Shown here piece by piece: positions 24,954 through 34,928 of a stretch of 41,178 nt of DNA. Source of the stretch: Brunnivagina elsteri CCALA 953 (lineage in GTDB: Bacteria > Cyanobacteriota > Cyanobacteriia > Cyanobacteriales > Nostocaceae); the NCBI RefSeq assembly GCF_002289455.1, contig NZ_NTFS01000007.1:1-41178 (forward strand), written 5' to 3'. The notes beneath the pieces are model-generated. The model did no database searches. It was not told the origin of the DNA and was given only the letters and a program-made list of their open reading frames with translations. The translations under genes and the position numbers were made by a program. Numbering within the stretch: position 1 is the first letter of the stretch; the number at the start of each line of letters is the position of its first letter.

Positions 24954-25462
24954 CTCGCCCCTCCCCATCGGTTAGTAAAAATCAACTTTTGTTCTGCGAT
25001 CGCTTCTGTAGATGTTTCATATGTTACTCCTTCTTCGTTGATTGTAATACCGTTATAAGTGAAGTTCATCGAACCCGCAAAATAATAACCGTCTCCGAGA
25101 ATGCCTTTGATATGAAGTTCTTCGGTAATGTGAATGTGGTAATTCATAGCATCATTTTTTACCTGAAGTGCTTCAATAAAACTGCGGTTGTGGGTATCGG
25201 GACGGGTGGCAATATGGATAGTGGTTCCCCTGGATGCTAGGGTGGTGAGGACTTGGGAAAGGCGAATACGGGAACGGCACCACAAGGGTTCTAAACATAA
25301 GAAAGTATTTGCGGTGTTATCGATAATAGATATATCGGATATCCAGGGGGAAATCAGCCACAAGCATTGACTGGGGTTGATGAGTTCGGAGATAAAAATT
25401 GTTTGCAACAAGTCGGGAACTTGGCGAGAACTTAGGCGAGAGTGGATATAGCGAGAGGGCAT
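24950..25462 (-). CDS. dpdK: DpdK, phospholipase-D-type nuclease
   Basis: This short 170-aa PLD-superfamily protein has a single HKD motif: His117-x-Lys119-x4-Asp124 in LHIKGILGD, followed by GSMNF (Gly130-Ser131-x-Asn133). One motif per chain means that two chains would have to pair to form the active site, as in the nuclease Nuc and in type II enzymes such as BfiI. The N-terminus has a typical PLD strand (LWLISPWISD). In this operon it is the most likely DNA-cutting subunit. Its stop overlaps the dpdD start by 4 bp. It starts 110 bp after dpdJ with no obvious ribosome site. Confidence 0.88.
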   Translation of the reverse strand: MPSRYIHSRLSSRQVPDLLQTIFISELINPSQCLWLISPWISDISIIDNTANTFLCLEPLWCRSRIRLSQVLTTLASRGTTIHIATRPDTHNRSFIEALQVKNDAMNYHIHITEELHIKGILGDGYYFAGSMNFTYNGITINEEGVTYETSTEAIAEQKLIFTNRWGGAR

Positions 25463-25482
25463 TTAGTTTGATTTACAGCAAT

Positions 25483-25514
25483 TTTTCAATTCCATTTATT
25501 TTCAATTCCATTTA
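25483..25514. repeat. 16-bp tandem duplication upstream of dpdK
   Basis: TTTTCAATTCCATTTA occurs twice in perfect tandem in the 110-bp gap between dpdJ and dpdK, starting about 20 bp upstream of the dpdK start (minus strand). It may be a simple duplication. A paired regulator site is possible but unsupported. Confidence 0.8.
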
Positions 25515-25572
25515 TAAATTTATTCTCACAGGCAAGCGCTTGGTCACTGAGCTTAGGGAAAATAAACTAAAG

Positions 25573-28500
25573 CTATTGCACTGCTTCCCTGACTCGCAAT
25601 CTCACCCCAAACCCATGCGAATGCCGTTGCACTCCTTCAACCAATGGATAAACCTGCAAAAATCCTAATTCCATCGGTTTGACAACTAAATCCAAAATTG
25701 CTGATTTCAAATCTTCCTTACGATCGCAATTAGCTATCAGCAAAACTGATGTACCTTGTGTAAATGCTTCCTCTACCTGTTTGCGCCAATCAGGTTGGTC
25801 TAAATATACTATGGTGTTGCTTGCCTGCAATAAACCAAGTAATGTTTCTCGATCGGCATCGACAAAGCTGGCAAAGGGGTTATAAATCGATAAAGCACGG
25901 GAACGAATTATATTTCCCCTTGCCCACAACAACCCATAAATTACTTGAAACCGCCAGTAGGGATTAGGTTGGACTAAACCCAGATGTAATAATGCTTTAT
26001 CTAGCTTATCCGAGTTGCTGGCTACATAGGCAAAAACCCGCGCATCAATTTCAATACCCAATCTTTCTTCTTGTTGGTGCCATAGACGAATCAAATCTAA
26101 TAATAGTTTATCGGTGTCTGGGGTACTTCCAGGACGCAAAATTCTTGTATTTATCGCCGTCATCACGGGATGGGTTACTAAAATTCCCTGGGAAGATAGG
26201 ACTTTTCGCAGTTGGGTAGAAGCCTGTTTTAATTCCCCATATCCTTGAGCTAATCGCACATCTGCCATCGCGTCAATGATATCTGCACTGGTTTCCGTTA
26301 ATTCCAGTAACCGCGTTAATTCCGAGTCCACAATCTCAAAATCTGAAGGTTCCAAAGCACTTTCAGCCAAGCGGAAAAAATTCGCCGGATCGGTTGCGTA
26401 GCGTCGCAAGATTTCCTCAATTACCCCACCTCCACCGATACTAGATTCGGTTATCCAAATTTCTTCGTACCCTTCTGGTATGCTAGGTACATCGGCTGGA
26501 CGGGGACCAGGTTCGATATCTAAAATTAGTTCTCCCAGGTCAAAATGGGGACACAACTGGCTGCAAGCTTCTAATAGTGCCCCTCCCACGGTAGCTTTGA
26601 AGCGTAAGGCTGTCCAACTGTGCCATTGTTCATCGGGTTCTGACCAAAGCACCTTTGCTAATTCGTTTAATCTAGTTTGAATGATATCTGCGTTGCAAAG
26701 TAGCCGTAATTTGTCATGTACCTTTTGCCTAACTACATTTTGTGATGATGCTTCTTCCCCTTCTTCCAATAGGGTTTCTTCAACATTCAAGGTTTGGAAG
26801 ATATTATCGAGAACTCTTGCCATTTCCTCGCCGATATTTTCACCCAAAAGCAGATTCAAGGCTTCTGACAATGATATATTATTTGCTAGGGCGCGGGCTG
26901 TAAGCATTGATAGATATATTTGATACAGCCACTCCCGTTGTAGAGAATTTGTTAATTCACATAATATTTCATCTGTCAATACCCGATGTTGAAAATAGGT
27001 AGTATCCCGTGACTTGACTTCAATGCTTGGGGGAAGTTGAAAGCGAAACACCAAACCATCAACAGATTGAGCAAATCCAACTGCGAAAGGGGTTCCATCC
27101 TGCTGGGTAAAGTGAATAGTAGTATCGAGTTCGTAACCTTTTTTGAAGCGGATATTGGCATGGGATGCGATCGCAAACCGTCGTGCTTCCACTGGTGACT
27201 GTTGGGTGTGGGTAAAGCAGCAAATTTCTGTAATAATTTTACACCAGGGGGAACCTTGGGGTAATTCGAGTTTAATACCAAAGTCGGGTGGAATTATTTG
27301 ACTGCACCATTCTAATTGGGCATTGGAACGAATGGAAACGCTGGCAGGTACTTGGGTAGGATTGATTGCCCAAGGACGAATGCAACGAATATCTGCAATT
27401 TTCCCATTTTGCCAATGTTGAAAAATTCCGGCTGATTCAAATTCAGTACAGTAGTCTTCTATTGGTAAATTTTGTTCTCTTTCTTGCCAATTGGGGGGAG
27501 CAATCCAGTGAGTTGCATGGATGTGTTGTATTCCAAATCTACGACTAGCTCTGCCCGGAGTAAAGGTTTCCAGGGCTTGAACAATGGGCATGAGGTTAAT
27601 ATCGGACTGGCTACTACGTAATTGGGGAGGAGTCGTAATTATTACTTCTGGTAATAGTAAGTCGCTAAATAAACTGGGGGGAACGAAATCGGGTAAGGGG
27701 TAGTTGGTTTGATAATCTTGGTTTGATTCGTTGGGATGTAAGGGGATGCGAGACCAATTTGACTTTAAACGTCGCAGCAAAGTGGGAAGTACCACCATCA
27801 TCAATGACCTTGGGGGTTCCCAGAAAATCGCTTCGACTTCATCTTTACTTAAATTCAAGGCTGATTGGAGATATACAGCTAATTCGAGTTGTCCTGGTTC
27901 GGTTTCGAGAATCTTTTCAATTAATTCTATTTCTAATTGCTGACGTGTTCTGTCGTATTCAGAAGCTCTGGCAAAATCATACCACACACTTCCCTTGATT
28001 GCTAACTGCTGTCCCACCCAATCCATAAAAGCGAAAACAGCCTGAATGCGGATAACATAGCGGTTTTGGATGGGGAGCGATCGCGATTGTAATACTGGGT
28101 TAAAAAGCAAATCATAACCTTGATAGGCAATGCGATCGCGTCCGTAGTCGGATAGTACCACCACTGTCCAAGGTCGCATAATTCGTCTTCGTCCCGCACG
28201 TCCTTTTCTTTGCAGAAATGAAGCCATATCCCGTGGTGACTTGTGCTGAATTACACCGCCAACCTCTGGGTCATTGAATCCGACTTCCAAGGATGCAGTA
28301 GCAACAGTTACATCCGTATTCGGGGTAACTCCGGTATCTTGGGAACTAGTACGACCGATACTCAAAGGTAATTCCAACCCATGACCAATTTCTTCACATA
28401 AAAGCCACGATTGCCCAGCTACCAAGCGATCGCTACTCTCGGATGCATTGTGCGATCGTAATGTTGCAAATGGCAGTCTTCCCCGCAAAGGACGACCCCA

Positions 28501-30060
28501 ACTGTCACATCCTTCGGCATCTAAAAGGTTATGAAATAAGCGATTGGTAACATCTAAATCGTCAGTAAAAGCAAAAACACGGGAACCATAAAACCCTTGA
28601 CTGGGAGGGTCTTGTGAGGGGTCAAGGACTCGTCTCAGCAGCATTGCAACTTGTATTGTTGTAGACAGTAAACTCGTTCCCGATACGGGGTCGCCCCTGA
28701 GAACTAATTGATATTCCGTACCTTCCGCAACTTGGTTCTCGCTGGGGGAAACTTCCTCAATAGAACCGGGATTTAAGCCTGTAAGTTGGCTAAAAAACTC
28801 TGCTGCATTTTCGAGAGTTGCCGAAAGTCCTGTAAATTGAACTTTTTTGGCAATTATTTTCTGCCAACGTCGCAACAAGTAAGCCACCTGTGCCCCGTGG
28901 ATACCTGTATAAGTATGTACCTCATCCAGTAAAACTAACTGAGGTTTTTTCGTAGCTCCAATCCCGAATATATGACCGTAATAAGAATCACCCATCGATC
29001 GATTTAGCATTTCCGTACTGGTAAAAACCAAATCAGGGGGAGATTTCATCATGCGATCGCGCGTGAGAATTATCTCCGAATCTAGGATAATAGTACCGCA
29101 TGATGGTTTTATACAAGTAAGTTTTTCTCTACCAGCTTCGATATCTGCGCGTTTCCAGGATAATATTCCCTCACATTCAGGACAACGTAAGTAAGGACAA
29201 GTAAACCCACCATCTTCAGGTTCCCATTTCTGTTGGATACTTTCGATGGTTGCACTTTTGGGAGTCAAGCCAAAAAATGCCCCGATCATAATTTGACGCT
29301 TTCCTTCAGCTTTCAAAACAGCATCAAGACGACGTGCTTCTTGATAGGTTTCAGAAAATTGGTCTTTGAGAAGTTCATTACGGGGATAAATTGCTAATCC
29401 CTTACTCCAATATTCATTGTTTTTTACCAAACCTGCAATATGTGCTAATGCTGGTAAATAAAATGCTAAAGTTTTTCCTGTACCAGTACCAGCACAAACA
29501 ATCATTCCGCGACTTTTGGTATTATTTAAATCCCGCAGCATTCGACTTGTCGCACGTAGCTGAAAATCGGCAAGTAGAACTTCACCACGGTTATGAGAGT
29601 TTAATATCGAGATAATTGCTTTTTTTTTCAGGGGAGTTAGTAGTTTATCCGCTTCTAGCGTTTCAATTACTATATTTAAAGTGATATCTCTTTTTGGATA
29701 AATTCTTGGACGAATTTGCAAGCGATAATCAGCCACCAAAGTGGGGGAAATTTGCCAGGTATTGTTATGAAAAAGTTGACGAAGACGGGCAAATAATCTG
29801 ACCGATTCTGCCATTCTGGTACGGAAAATACGAGTACATTTAATGTTAAATTCAAAGAGTAATTTTCGCTCAATTACTTCGTTGATAAAATCCCAAATAT
29901 CTATATCAGCATCGGAAATATTTAAAAAAACTTCGACAAATTCAATAATTTCATCTTCAGAAAATCCACCATCAACGATACCCCAAGTAAGAAGTTGAAC
30001 TTCTTGACGTTCTAAGATATCTAAAAAATCTCTAATTAATTCATTTAAGTTGAGAGTCAT
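25573..30060 (-). CDS. dpdJ: DpdJ, large DEAD/DEAH-box helicase
   Basis: This 1495-aa superfamily-2 helicase has Walker A AGTGTGKT (residues 190-197), a DEVH box (379-382) in LVLLDEVHTYTG, and the motif VI segment QRKGRAGRRR. Between motifs I and II sits a cysteine cluster (Cys288, 293, 296, 316, 321) that looks like a zinc finger. The C-terminal 700 residues are unrecognised, with a Lys/Arg-poor helical region and FEIVDSELTRLLELTETSADI. The size, type and place between dpdI and dpdK match DpdJ. I chose ATG 30060, since TTG 30081 would add only seven residues. It follows dpdI after about 150 bp, the longest gap in the operon together with the dpdJ-dpdK gap, so a secondary promoter is possible. 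Confidence 0.88.
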   Translation of the reverse strand: MTLNLNELIRDFLDILERQEVQLLTWGIVDGGFSEDEIIEFVEVFLNISDADIDIWDFINEVIERKLLFEFNIKCTRIFRTRMAESVRLFARLRQLFHNNTWQISPTLVADYRLQIRPRIYPKRDITLNIVIETLEADKLLTPLKKKAIISILNSHNRGEVLLADFQLRATSRMLRDLNNTKSRGMIVCAGTGTGKTLAFYLPALAHIAGLVKNNEYWSKGLAIYPRNELLKDQFSETYQEARRLDAVLKAEGKRQIMIGAFFGLTPKSATIESIQQKWEPEDGGFTCPYLRCPECEGILSWKRADIEAGREKLTCIKPSCGTIILDSEIILTRDRMMKSPPDLVFTSTEMLNRSMGDSYYGHIFGIGATKKPQLVLLDEVHTYTGIHGAQVAYLLRRWQKIIAKKVQFTGLSATLENAAEFFSQLTGLNPGSIEEVSPSENQVAEGTEYQLVLRGDPVSGTSLLSTTIQVAMLLRRVLDPSQDPPSQGFYGSRVFAFTDDLDVTNRLFHNLLDAEGCDSWGRPLRGRLPFATLRSHNASESSDRLVAGQSWLLCEEIGHGLELPLSIGRTSSQDTGVTPNTDVTVATASLEVGFNDPEVGGVIQHKSPRDMASFLQRKGRAGRRRIMRPWTVVVLSDYGRDRIAYQGYDLLFNPVLQSRSLPIQNRYVIRIQAVFAFMDWVGQQLAIKGSVWYDFARASEYDRTRQQLEIELIEKILETEPGQLELAVYLQSALNLSKDEVEAIFWEPPRSLMMVVLPTLLRRLKSNWSRIPLHPNESNQDYQTNYPLPDFVPPSLFSDLLLPEVIITTPPQLRSSQSDINLMPIVQALETFTPGRASRRFGIQHIHATHWIAPPNWQEREQNLPIEDYCTEFESAGIFQHWQNGKIADIRCIRPWAINPTQVPASVSIRSNAQLEWCSQIIPPDFGIKLELPQGSPWCKIITEICCFTHTQQSPVEARRFAIASHANIRFKKGYELDTTIHFTQQDGTPFAVGFAQSVDGLVFRFQLPPSIEVKSRDTTYFQHRVLTDEILCELTNSLQREWLYQIYLSMLTARALANNISLSEALNLLLGENIGEEMARVLDNIFQTLNVEETLLEEGEEASSQNVVRQKVHDKLRLLCNADIIQTRLNELAKVLWSEPDEQWHSWTALRFKATVGGALLEACSQLCPHFDLGELILDIEPGPRPADVPSIPEGYEEIWITESSIGGGGVIEEILRRYATDPANFFRLAESALEPSDFEIVDSELTRLLELTETSADIIDAMADVRLAQGYGELKQASTQLRKVLSSQGILVTHPVMTAINTRILRPGSTPDTDKLLLDLIRLWHQQEERLGIEIDARVFAYVASNSDKLDKALLHLGLVQPNPYWRFQVIYGLLWARGNIIRSRALSIYNPFASFVDADRETLLGLLQASNTIVYLDQPDWRKQVEEAFTQGTSVLLIANCDRKEDLKSAILDLVVKPMELGFLQVYPLVEGVQRHSHGFGVRLRVREAVQ

Positions 30061-30211
30061 ATTAATATTTTTAAAGAACAAATTATTTAAGAGAATAAAC
30101 CACAGAAGTTAAATAGAATTGCGACTAGGGAACACCAAGAAATAAATTATCCCTTATTTATGAGTGATAGGTAAATCTATAAATTGGGATATTTTATTTT
30201 CTGGAAATCCC

Positions 30212-30928
30212 CTAAATCAGACTAATTTTAAAATTATCAGCAATCTCATGTTGATTAATCCAACTTTGTACCTCTGGAGTTAAAAGCTTTAAAGAAGTTC
30301 CTTGATTTGCTGTAACTCGGATAAAATCTAATACAGCATCTGGAAAATCATCAGACTTAAGAGTATCCCAAGACTGTCTTAATTGTGCGATTTTTTGCTC
30401 ATATATTGCGAACTGAGAATTATTTATAGGGTAAGCAATCTTTTTTATTTCTGCATCGAGATTGCGAATTTGTTGCACTGGATATTTAAAGTTTTCAACT
30501 TTAGATAATACACTTAGTATTTCACTATTCGTACTAGGCATTTGTTGTCCCAAGTAGCTTCTCCAAGCTTCAGTTAGTAGCTTATCTATTGATGCTTTTA
30601 AGCCATCTACATTTTGTTTGAAAACATTACCATCAAACTTTGTATTATCGAGAATCCAATCAGGGTCATTTTTGAAATTTTCTTCAGCAGTAATAATAAA
30701 ATTCAGCAGTGCATCTGCTTTTTTGGTTAAATTTTGGGTTAAAACTATATCTATGATATTCCTTTGACGAAACGTTACTAATGCTTCCACAGGGAGTTGA
30801 ATAACTGCAACTGCATCATTAATTTGCTTTTGTCTAGTTTGGAAAGTTTTTAGATTATTCGCAAACTTTTGTAGGTCTTTTTTTTGTTTTGATAGCTCAA
30901 TTAGTTCCTGTGATTTTTCTACTAGCAT
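30212..30928 (-). CDS. dpdI: DpdI, small coiled-coil subunit
   Basis: This 238-aa protein has no enzyme motif. The N-terminus (residues 1-45) is a charged coiled coil (ELIELSKQKKDLQKFANNL), and the rest is predicted to be all-helical. It would suit a structural partner of DpdH, whose stop codon it overlaps by 7 bp (ATGCTAG), indicating coupled translation. The identification as DpdI rests on position and length only, since the sequence itself offers little to recognise. Confidence 0.72.
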   Translation of the reverse strand: MLVEKSQELIELSKQKKDLQKFANNLKTFQTRQKQINDAVAVIQLPVEALVTFRQRNIIDIVLTQNLTKKADALLNFIITAEENFKNDPDWILDNTKFDGNVFKQNVDGLKASIDKLLTEAWRSYLGQQMPSTNSEILSVLSKVENFKYPVQQIRNLDAEIKKIAYPINNSQFAIYEQKIAQLRQSWDTLKSDDFPDAVLDFIRVTANQGTSLKLLTPEVQSWINQHEIADNFKISLI

Positions 30929-33900
30929 GTTGTTGTATCTCCTTTAATTTCATTCATCATATTTCGTAAATTAGCCAATCCATCGTTAATTTCTTTACGG
31001 CTAGATTCTAGTGATATTTCACCTGATTGTTCTAACACTGCAATGCCATTCTTCACTTCCAAAAGCGAGAGACTTAGAAAACTATCAGCATCATTGAGAA
31101 AATCCTTAGAATCAGTAATTACTTTTTGATAATCTTCGCTTAAATATGCTAGTAACTTACCAGTATTATTTTCTGAATTTTCCTTCTCATCTTGGATGCG
31201 TTTCATTAAATCTTGATACTTGGTAATTGCAGTGCGTCGAAATTTATTTAACATATCTTTCATGCCATCAAAATCTTTTCTACCACGAAATATACCCTCA
31301 TCTCTGGCTGAACTCATTGCCATTTCTAGAGCATCAATAACTTTGTTTTTATTAATATCCTCTCCCAACTCAGATACTAAAGATTGATAAATATTAAATT
31401 GCCGTTCATACTCTTCTTGAATCGCTTTTTCTAACAATTCATCTACCTGTTGGCGTACTTTTTGTAATTCTGGAAACCCATCTCGAACATCTTCGGGAAT
31501 TTCACATTGAGGTTGCCAAGATTTACGCACTTTTTCTAAAGGTTCAATAATTTGAACTGCATCAATAATTTGAAACGGTGAAGTGCTACCTTTGGTACAA
31601 GCAATTCGACTTTTGACAATATCTAATAATGCTTCTCGATTTTTAGTTTTCTTAAAAGTATCAAATAACGTTTTCCAACTTGACGCACGAGTTGTATCAT
31701 CATTGCTATCTATATCTACAAACAACGAATTAATCAAATCTGTCAGCGTATTCGTTGGATGTCCTGCCATTGTGGCACTAATTGCCAGTAATTCCACCGC
31801 AGCAGGTACAGGATTCCAAGGTTCCCCAGATTCACGGGGATAAAGACGAATTTTTTCGACGACATGCTGACTCCAACATGACAAATACTTTGCATACATG
31901 CGAAAATAGCGATCGCCATTCGGAAATTTCCAGTGTTTATAGTGATTGTATTTTAAAATACCTTGAAAAACGTATGCTGTTTCCGTAAATTCATTCTTGT
32001 TATCTGGGTTAAGGGGAAGTGAGAAAACAACCCCTGAATAAGTCCCTCTTTTGACTTTAGGGTTATGGAAAATTAAATTTCGCTGTTGAAGTAATTTACC
32101 ACCACTACCGACAAAGCTACCCTTAAGAAGCATTTCAGTATCCCATTCGATTTTTTCCATAATTGCAGGAAAAAGTAACTCCCGAATATCTTTTGCGATC
32201 GCATCTGGTAAAATTGCCTCATTATTCCAACTGTCGAGGATTTCTAGCTTGCTTTTCAACGTTTCTGGAATCTCTTCGACTAAAGTATCAATTTTATCTT
32301 CTTGCGGAGATTCTACAAAAATTGTTGTCTTGGAATTAAGTTTAGATTGCGGTATAAGCTGCTTTATTTCCGTTGGTTTAGTTTTGACATCAAGAAGAGG
32401 TAAATTAAAGGCTGTATGAACCTCTGGAGATAAATTACAAAGCTCATTACTATTATCCCACAAGTCTAAAAATATCTCACGACGCTTGGAATTTTGCGAA
32501 TCTTTCTTCTGAATATCTAATTTAATTTCAGCACTCAATCGCATTTTCCCAAAGTGTTTTCCTAAGCTAACTGAGGGAAAATTCGCATTCTTAATATCAT
32601 CAACAGAATTTTCTAAAGTGTATTTCAGGACATCTCTAATCAAAATTCTGGGGTTAAATTCATCTGGATTAACTCTACTAAACATCTGCTGTAAAGCTTT
32701 GGAGTTGAAAGGATAAAGTCCCATTCCTTCAATATCTCCAAACCCTGCATGGCAAGCTTGAGAGTATTCGCAATCTTCACAAGCACTTGCTATCTTATCC
32801 CGATTTTGAGAACTTGCCCAATCAATAATTTCTGTTTCTTTTAAGCGAACAGCATTGAGATATCTGGCAACAAATATCTGAACATCATTTTGGGTAATTA
32901 AAGATTTGTCACCAATTTTGTCAATATTCAGATTGACACTAAAAGTAATACGCTGTTGAACTGTATCAACTAAATTTTTAAAATAGCCTGTGGTACAAGC
33001 TAATGCTGTCCGAATCGCACACAATGGCTTATTTTCACCTTGTTGAGGTCGTGCTAAAACAGCTTCTAATACTTCCCGATCAATACCTTGTAACTTAGCA
33101 AAATCTTCAATTAACAGTACCAATTCAATATTCTTTTCTGCCAAAGTTTCGCGGACTTCACGCATCAATTTTTGTAAATCTTCCCGACCCAAATTCAAAA
33201 CTTGGCTAATTGCATCATCTAAGTGAGAGTTTAACCAAGTTACAGTTTGTTGTTGGATATTCTCATCATTGATTAAGAAAGAATAAAAGTCCCTTGCTTT
33301 TTGTCCAGCTTTTTGAATATCTAAAATATTCAGTGGTAAATCTTCAGCAGAAAACTCACGACGCTCGTTGATATCTTCAATTTTATCTTTGTATCCAAGT
33401 GTATGAACTACTAAGCGATGAATAATTTTTTCATCTTGTAATAAATTTTCTCTAAAAAAATCATCATATAGCAAAGCTGGTAAATTTTTAATCAGATGTT
33501 CTTGAGTTTCTTCATCAGCAAGTTTAGCCTTTAAATGTTGTCCGTTTATCCCAATTTGAAAAGCTAAATTGTTTAATAGCTGTTCTCTTGCACCTTTATC
33601 TGTTAAAGTCCGAGTTGTTTGATTTAACCGTTTGCGATACTGATTTAATTTATCTTCTTCAAATCCTGCAATATTGAGAATTTTTTCCAGAATATCTTTT
33701 AAATTTGTGCCAATTCTGGGAATCAGTAGAACCTTACGTTTATCAGTTGATTCTATATTAGCCGACAACCAACGAATCAAATGGGATTTCCCTGTACCTG
33801 TCTCACCCAAAACAGGTACAAAGGCAAAATCTTTTTCAGCTAGAAAATCCTGAAGAAACTGCGCTTCGTTATATTCATTCTGTGATGATGCTTTAATTGA

Positions 33901-34029
33901 ATCCTGACGATACATGGAAATAGGATGATGTGTAGCCAAAAATAAATGATTGGAGGTTTGGGTTGCTTCCACATTCATCACTTGACGAATCATATCTAGG
34001 TTCCAGCAAACATAATTTTTAAAGGTCAT
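30922..34029 (-). CDS. dpdH: DpdH, P-loop ATPase
   Basis: This 1035-aa AAA-like ATPase has Walker A GETGTGKS (residues 75-82) in VPVLGETGTGKSHLIRWLS and Walker B LVLLIED (303-309). A small cysteine cluster CEDCEYSQAC (Cys417, 420, 426) may bind metal. The C-terminal part (from about residue 800) is long helices, probably coiled coil. The position after dpdG and the size fit DpdH of the Dpd restriction module. I chose ATG 34029: AAGGGG lies upstream and it overlaps the dpdG stop as ATGA. A TTG at 34047 is possible but less likely. It may act as the motor or switch that couples DNA recognition to cutting, but this is inference. Confidence 0.85.
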   Translation of the reverse strand: MTFKNYVCWNLDMIRQVMNVEATQTSNHLFLATHHPISMYRQDSIKASSQNEYNEAQFLQDFLAEKDFAFVPVLGETGTGKSHLIRWLSANIESTDKRKVLLIPRIGTNLKDILEKILNIAGFEEDKLNQYRKRLNQTTRTLTDKGAREQLLNNLAFQIGINGQHLKAKLADEETQEHLIKNLPALLYDDFFRENLLQDEKIIHRLVVHTLGYKDKIEDINERREFSAEDLPLNILDIQKAGQKARDFYSFLINDENIQQQTVTWLNSHLDDAISQVLNLGREDLQKLMREVRETLAEKNIELVLLIEDFAKLQGIDREVLEAVLARPQQGENKPLCAIRTALACTTGYFKNLVDTVQQRITFSVNLNIDKIGDKSLITQNDVQIFVARYLNAVRLKETEIIDWASSQNRDKIASACEDCEYSQACHAGFGDIEGMGLYPFNSKALQQMFSRVNPDEFNPRILIRDVLKYTLENSVDDIKNANFPSVSLGKHFGKMRLSAEIKLDIQKKDSQNSKRREIFLDLWDNSNELCNLSPEVHTAFNLPLLDVKTKPTEIKQLIPQSKLNSKTTIFVESPQEDKIDTLVEEIPETLKSKLEILDSWNNEAILPDAIAKDIRELLFPAIMEKIEWDTEMLLKGSFVGSGGKLLQQRNLIFHNPKVKRGTYSGVVFSLPLNPDNKNEFTETAYVFQGILKYNHYKHWKFPNGDRYFRMYAKYLSCWSQHVVEKIRLYPRESGEPWNPVPAAVELLAISATMAGHPTNTLTDLINSLFVDIDSNDDTTRASSWKTLFDTFKKTKNREALLDIVKSRIACTKGSTSPFQIIDAVQIIEPLEKVRKSWQPQCEIPEDVRDGFPELQKVRQQVDELLEKAIQEEYERQFNIYQSLVSELGEDINKNKVIDALEMAMSSARDEGIFRGRKDFDGMKDMLNKFRRTAITKYQDLMKRIQDEKENSENNTGKLLAYLSEDYQKVITDSKDFLNDADSFLSLSLLEVKNGIAVLEQSGEISLESSRKEINDGLANLRNMMNEIKGDTTTC

Positions 34030-34928
34030 GATTTGTCCCCTTTGCAAATAATGTGAGAAATTCGTCCATCGTCATCAACTTGATTATTTGCTTTTGGTAA
34101 AATCATTAAATCTGTATCAGATTGTCTTTTTAATTCAATATCACCCTCATCTTGAAGTCGAAATAAAGCAAAAGCTGTAGTTGTGGAAAGATAATTAGTT
34201 TGACGTTGACCAATTTGCGCTTCGATTTCTTCCCGAAATTTACCGGTTTCAAACAAAGGACATTGTGTTGTCAATCTATTAATAAAATCCTTTATCTTAA
34301 TTTCTTCTTCCCCATTAAATAAACACTGAAGATTACGTTTAATATAAGCTGTTGGGTCGGGAACTGTGACTGTTTTTCCTGCTAAAGTATGACCCCATGC
34401 AAAACCCATGTAACGCATCCAATCATCCATTTGACTAAAGAAGCGGTTACTCGTCATTTTTAAATCACCAACTTTTTGTTCGCTAATCAGCTTTTCCACT
34501 TCTTCCCAAGTTCCAGGAGCATCGTAGATATCTTGCGCTAAATACCAAGCACAAACCCGACCAAAATCTTCTTCATCTTCATTCTCAGATGTAAAAAACA
34601 AGTGATTGAAAGTATCGGGTAATAGCTTGTCACCAGTTTGAGGATTTATTGCGTCTTTTGGTAAATTTTGGTTAATTCTAACTTCTTCGTCTTCTTCGAT
34701 TAAAAGATTGCATTTTATGCTTTCTCTAATTGCGTCATTGAACATGGGATGGGAGCTTTTTTTATCTTTTGATTTTTCTTCGCTCGCTAAATGTTCCACT
34801 AATTTATCAGGAGACAATATTCTTTCTAATACGTCTCTCTTCTCACTTTGTCCTTGAACATGAAGTAAGTATCTAAATATTCCCCGCATTCTACTAGGAT
34901 TTGCTAAACCTGTTTTTAAAACACTCAT
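34026..34928 (-). CDS. dpdG: DpdG
   Basis: This 300-aa soluble protein has no motif I recognise. It reads as alternating helices (RMRGIFRYLLHVQGQSEKRD at the start), with a winged-helix-like look in the first 80 residues and again near the end (YLSTTTAFALFRLQDEGDIE), which would suit a DNA- or protein-binding adaptor. It overlaps dpdF by 4 bp (ATGA) and dpdH by 4 bp, so it is co-translated with both. GAGG precedes the start. The name rests on its place between a RecQ-like helicase and a large ATPase gene and on its length. Confidence 0.75.
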   Translation of the reverse strand: MSVLKTGLANPSRMRGIFRYLLHVQGQSEKRDVLERILSPDKLVEHLASEEKSKDKKSSHPMFNDAIRESIKCNLLIEEDEEVRINQNLPKDAINPQTGDKLLPDTFNHLFFTSENEDEEDFGRVCAWYLAQDIYDAPGTWEEVEKLISEQKVGDLKMTSNRFFSQMDDWMRYMGFAWGHTLAGKTVTVPDPTAYIKRNLQCLFNGEEEIKIKDFINRLTTQCPLFETGKFREEIEAQIGQRQTNYLSTTTAFALFRLQDEGDIELKRQSDTDLMILPKANNQVDDDGRISHIICKGDKS

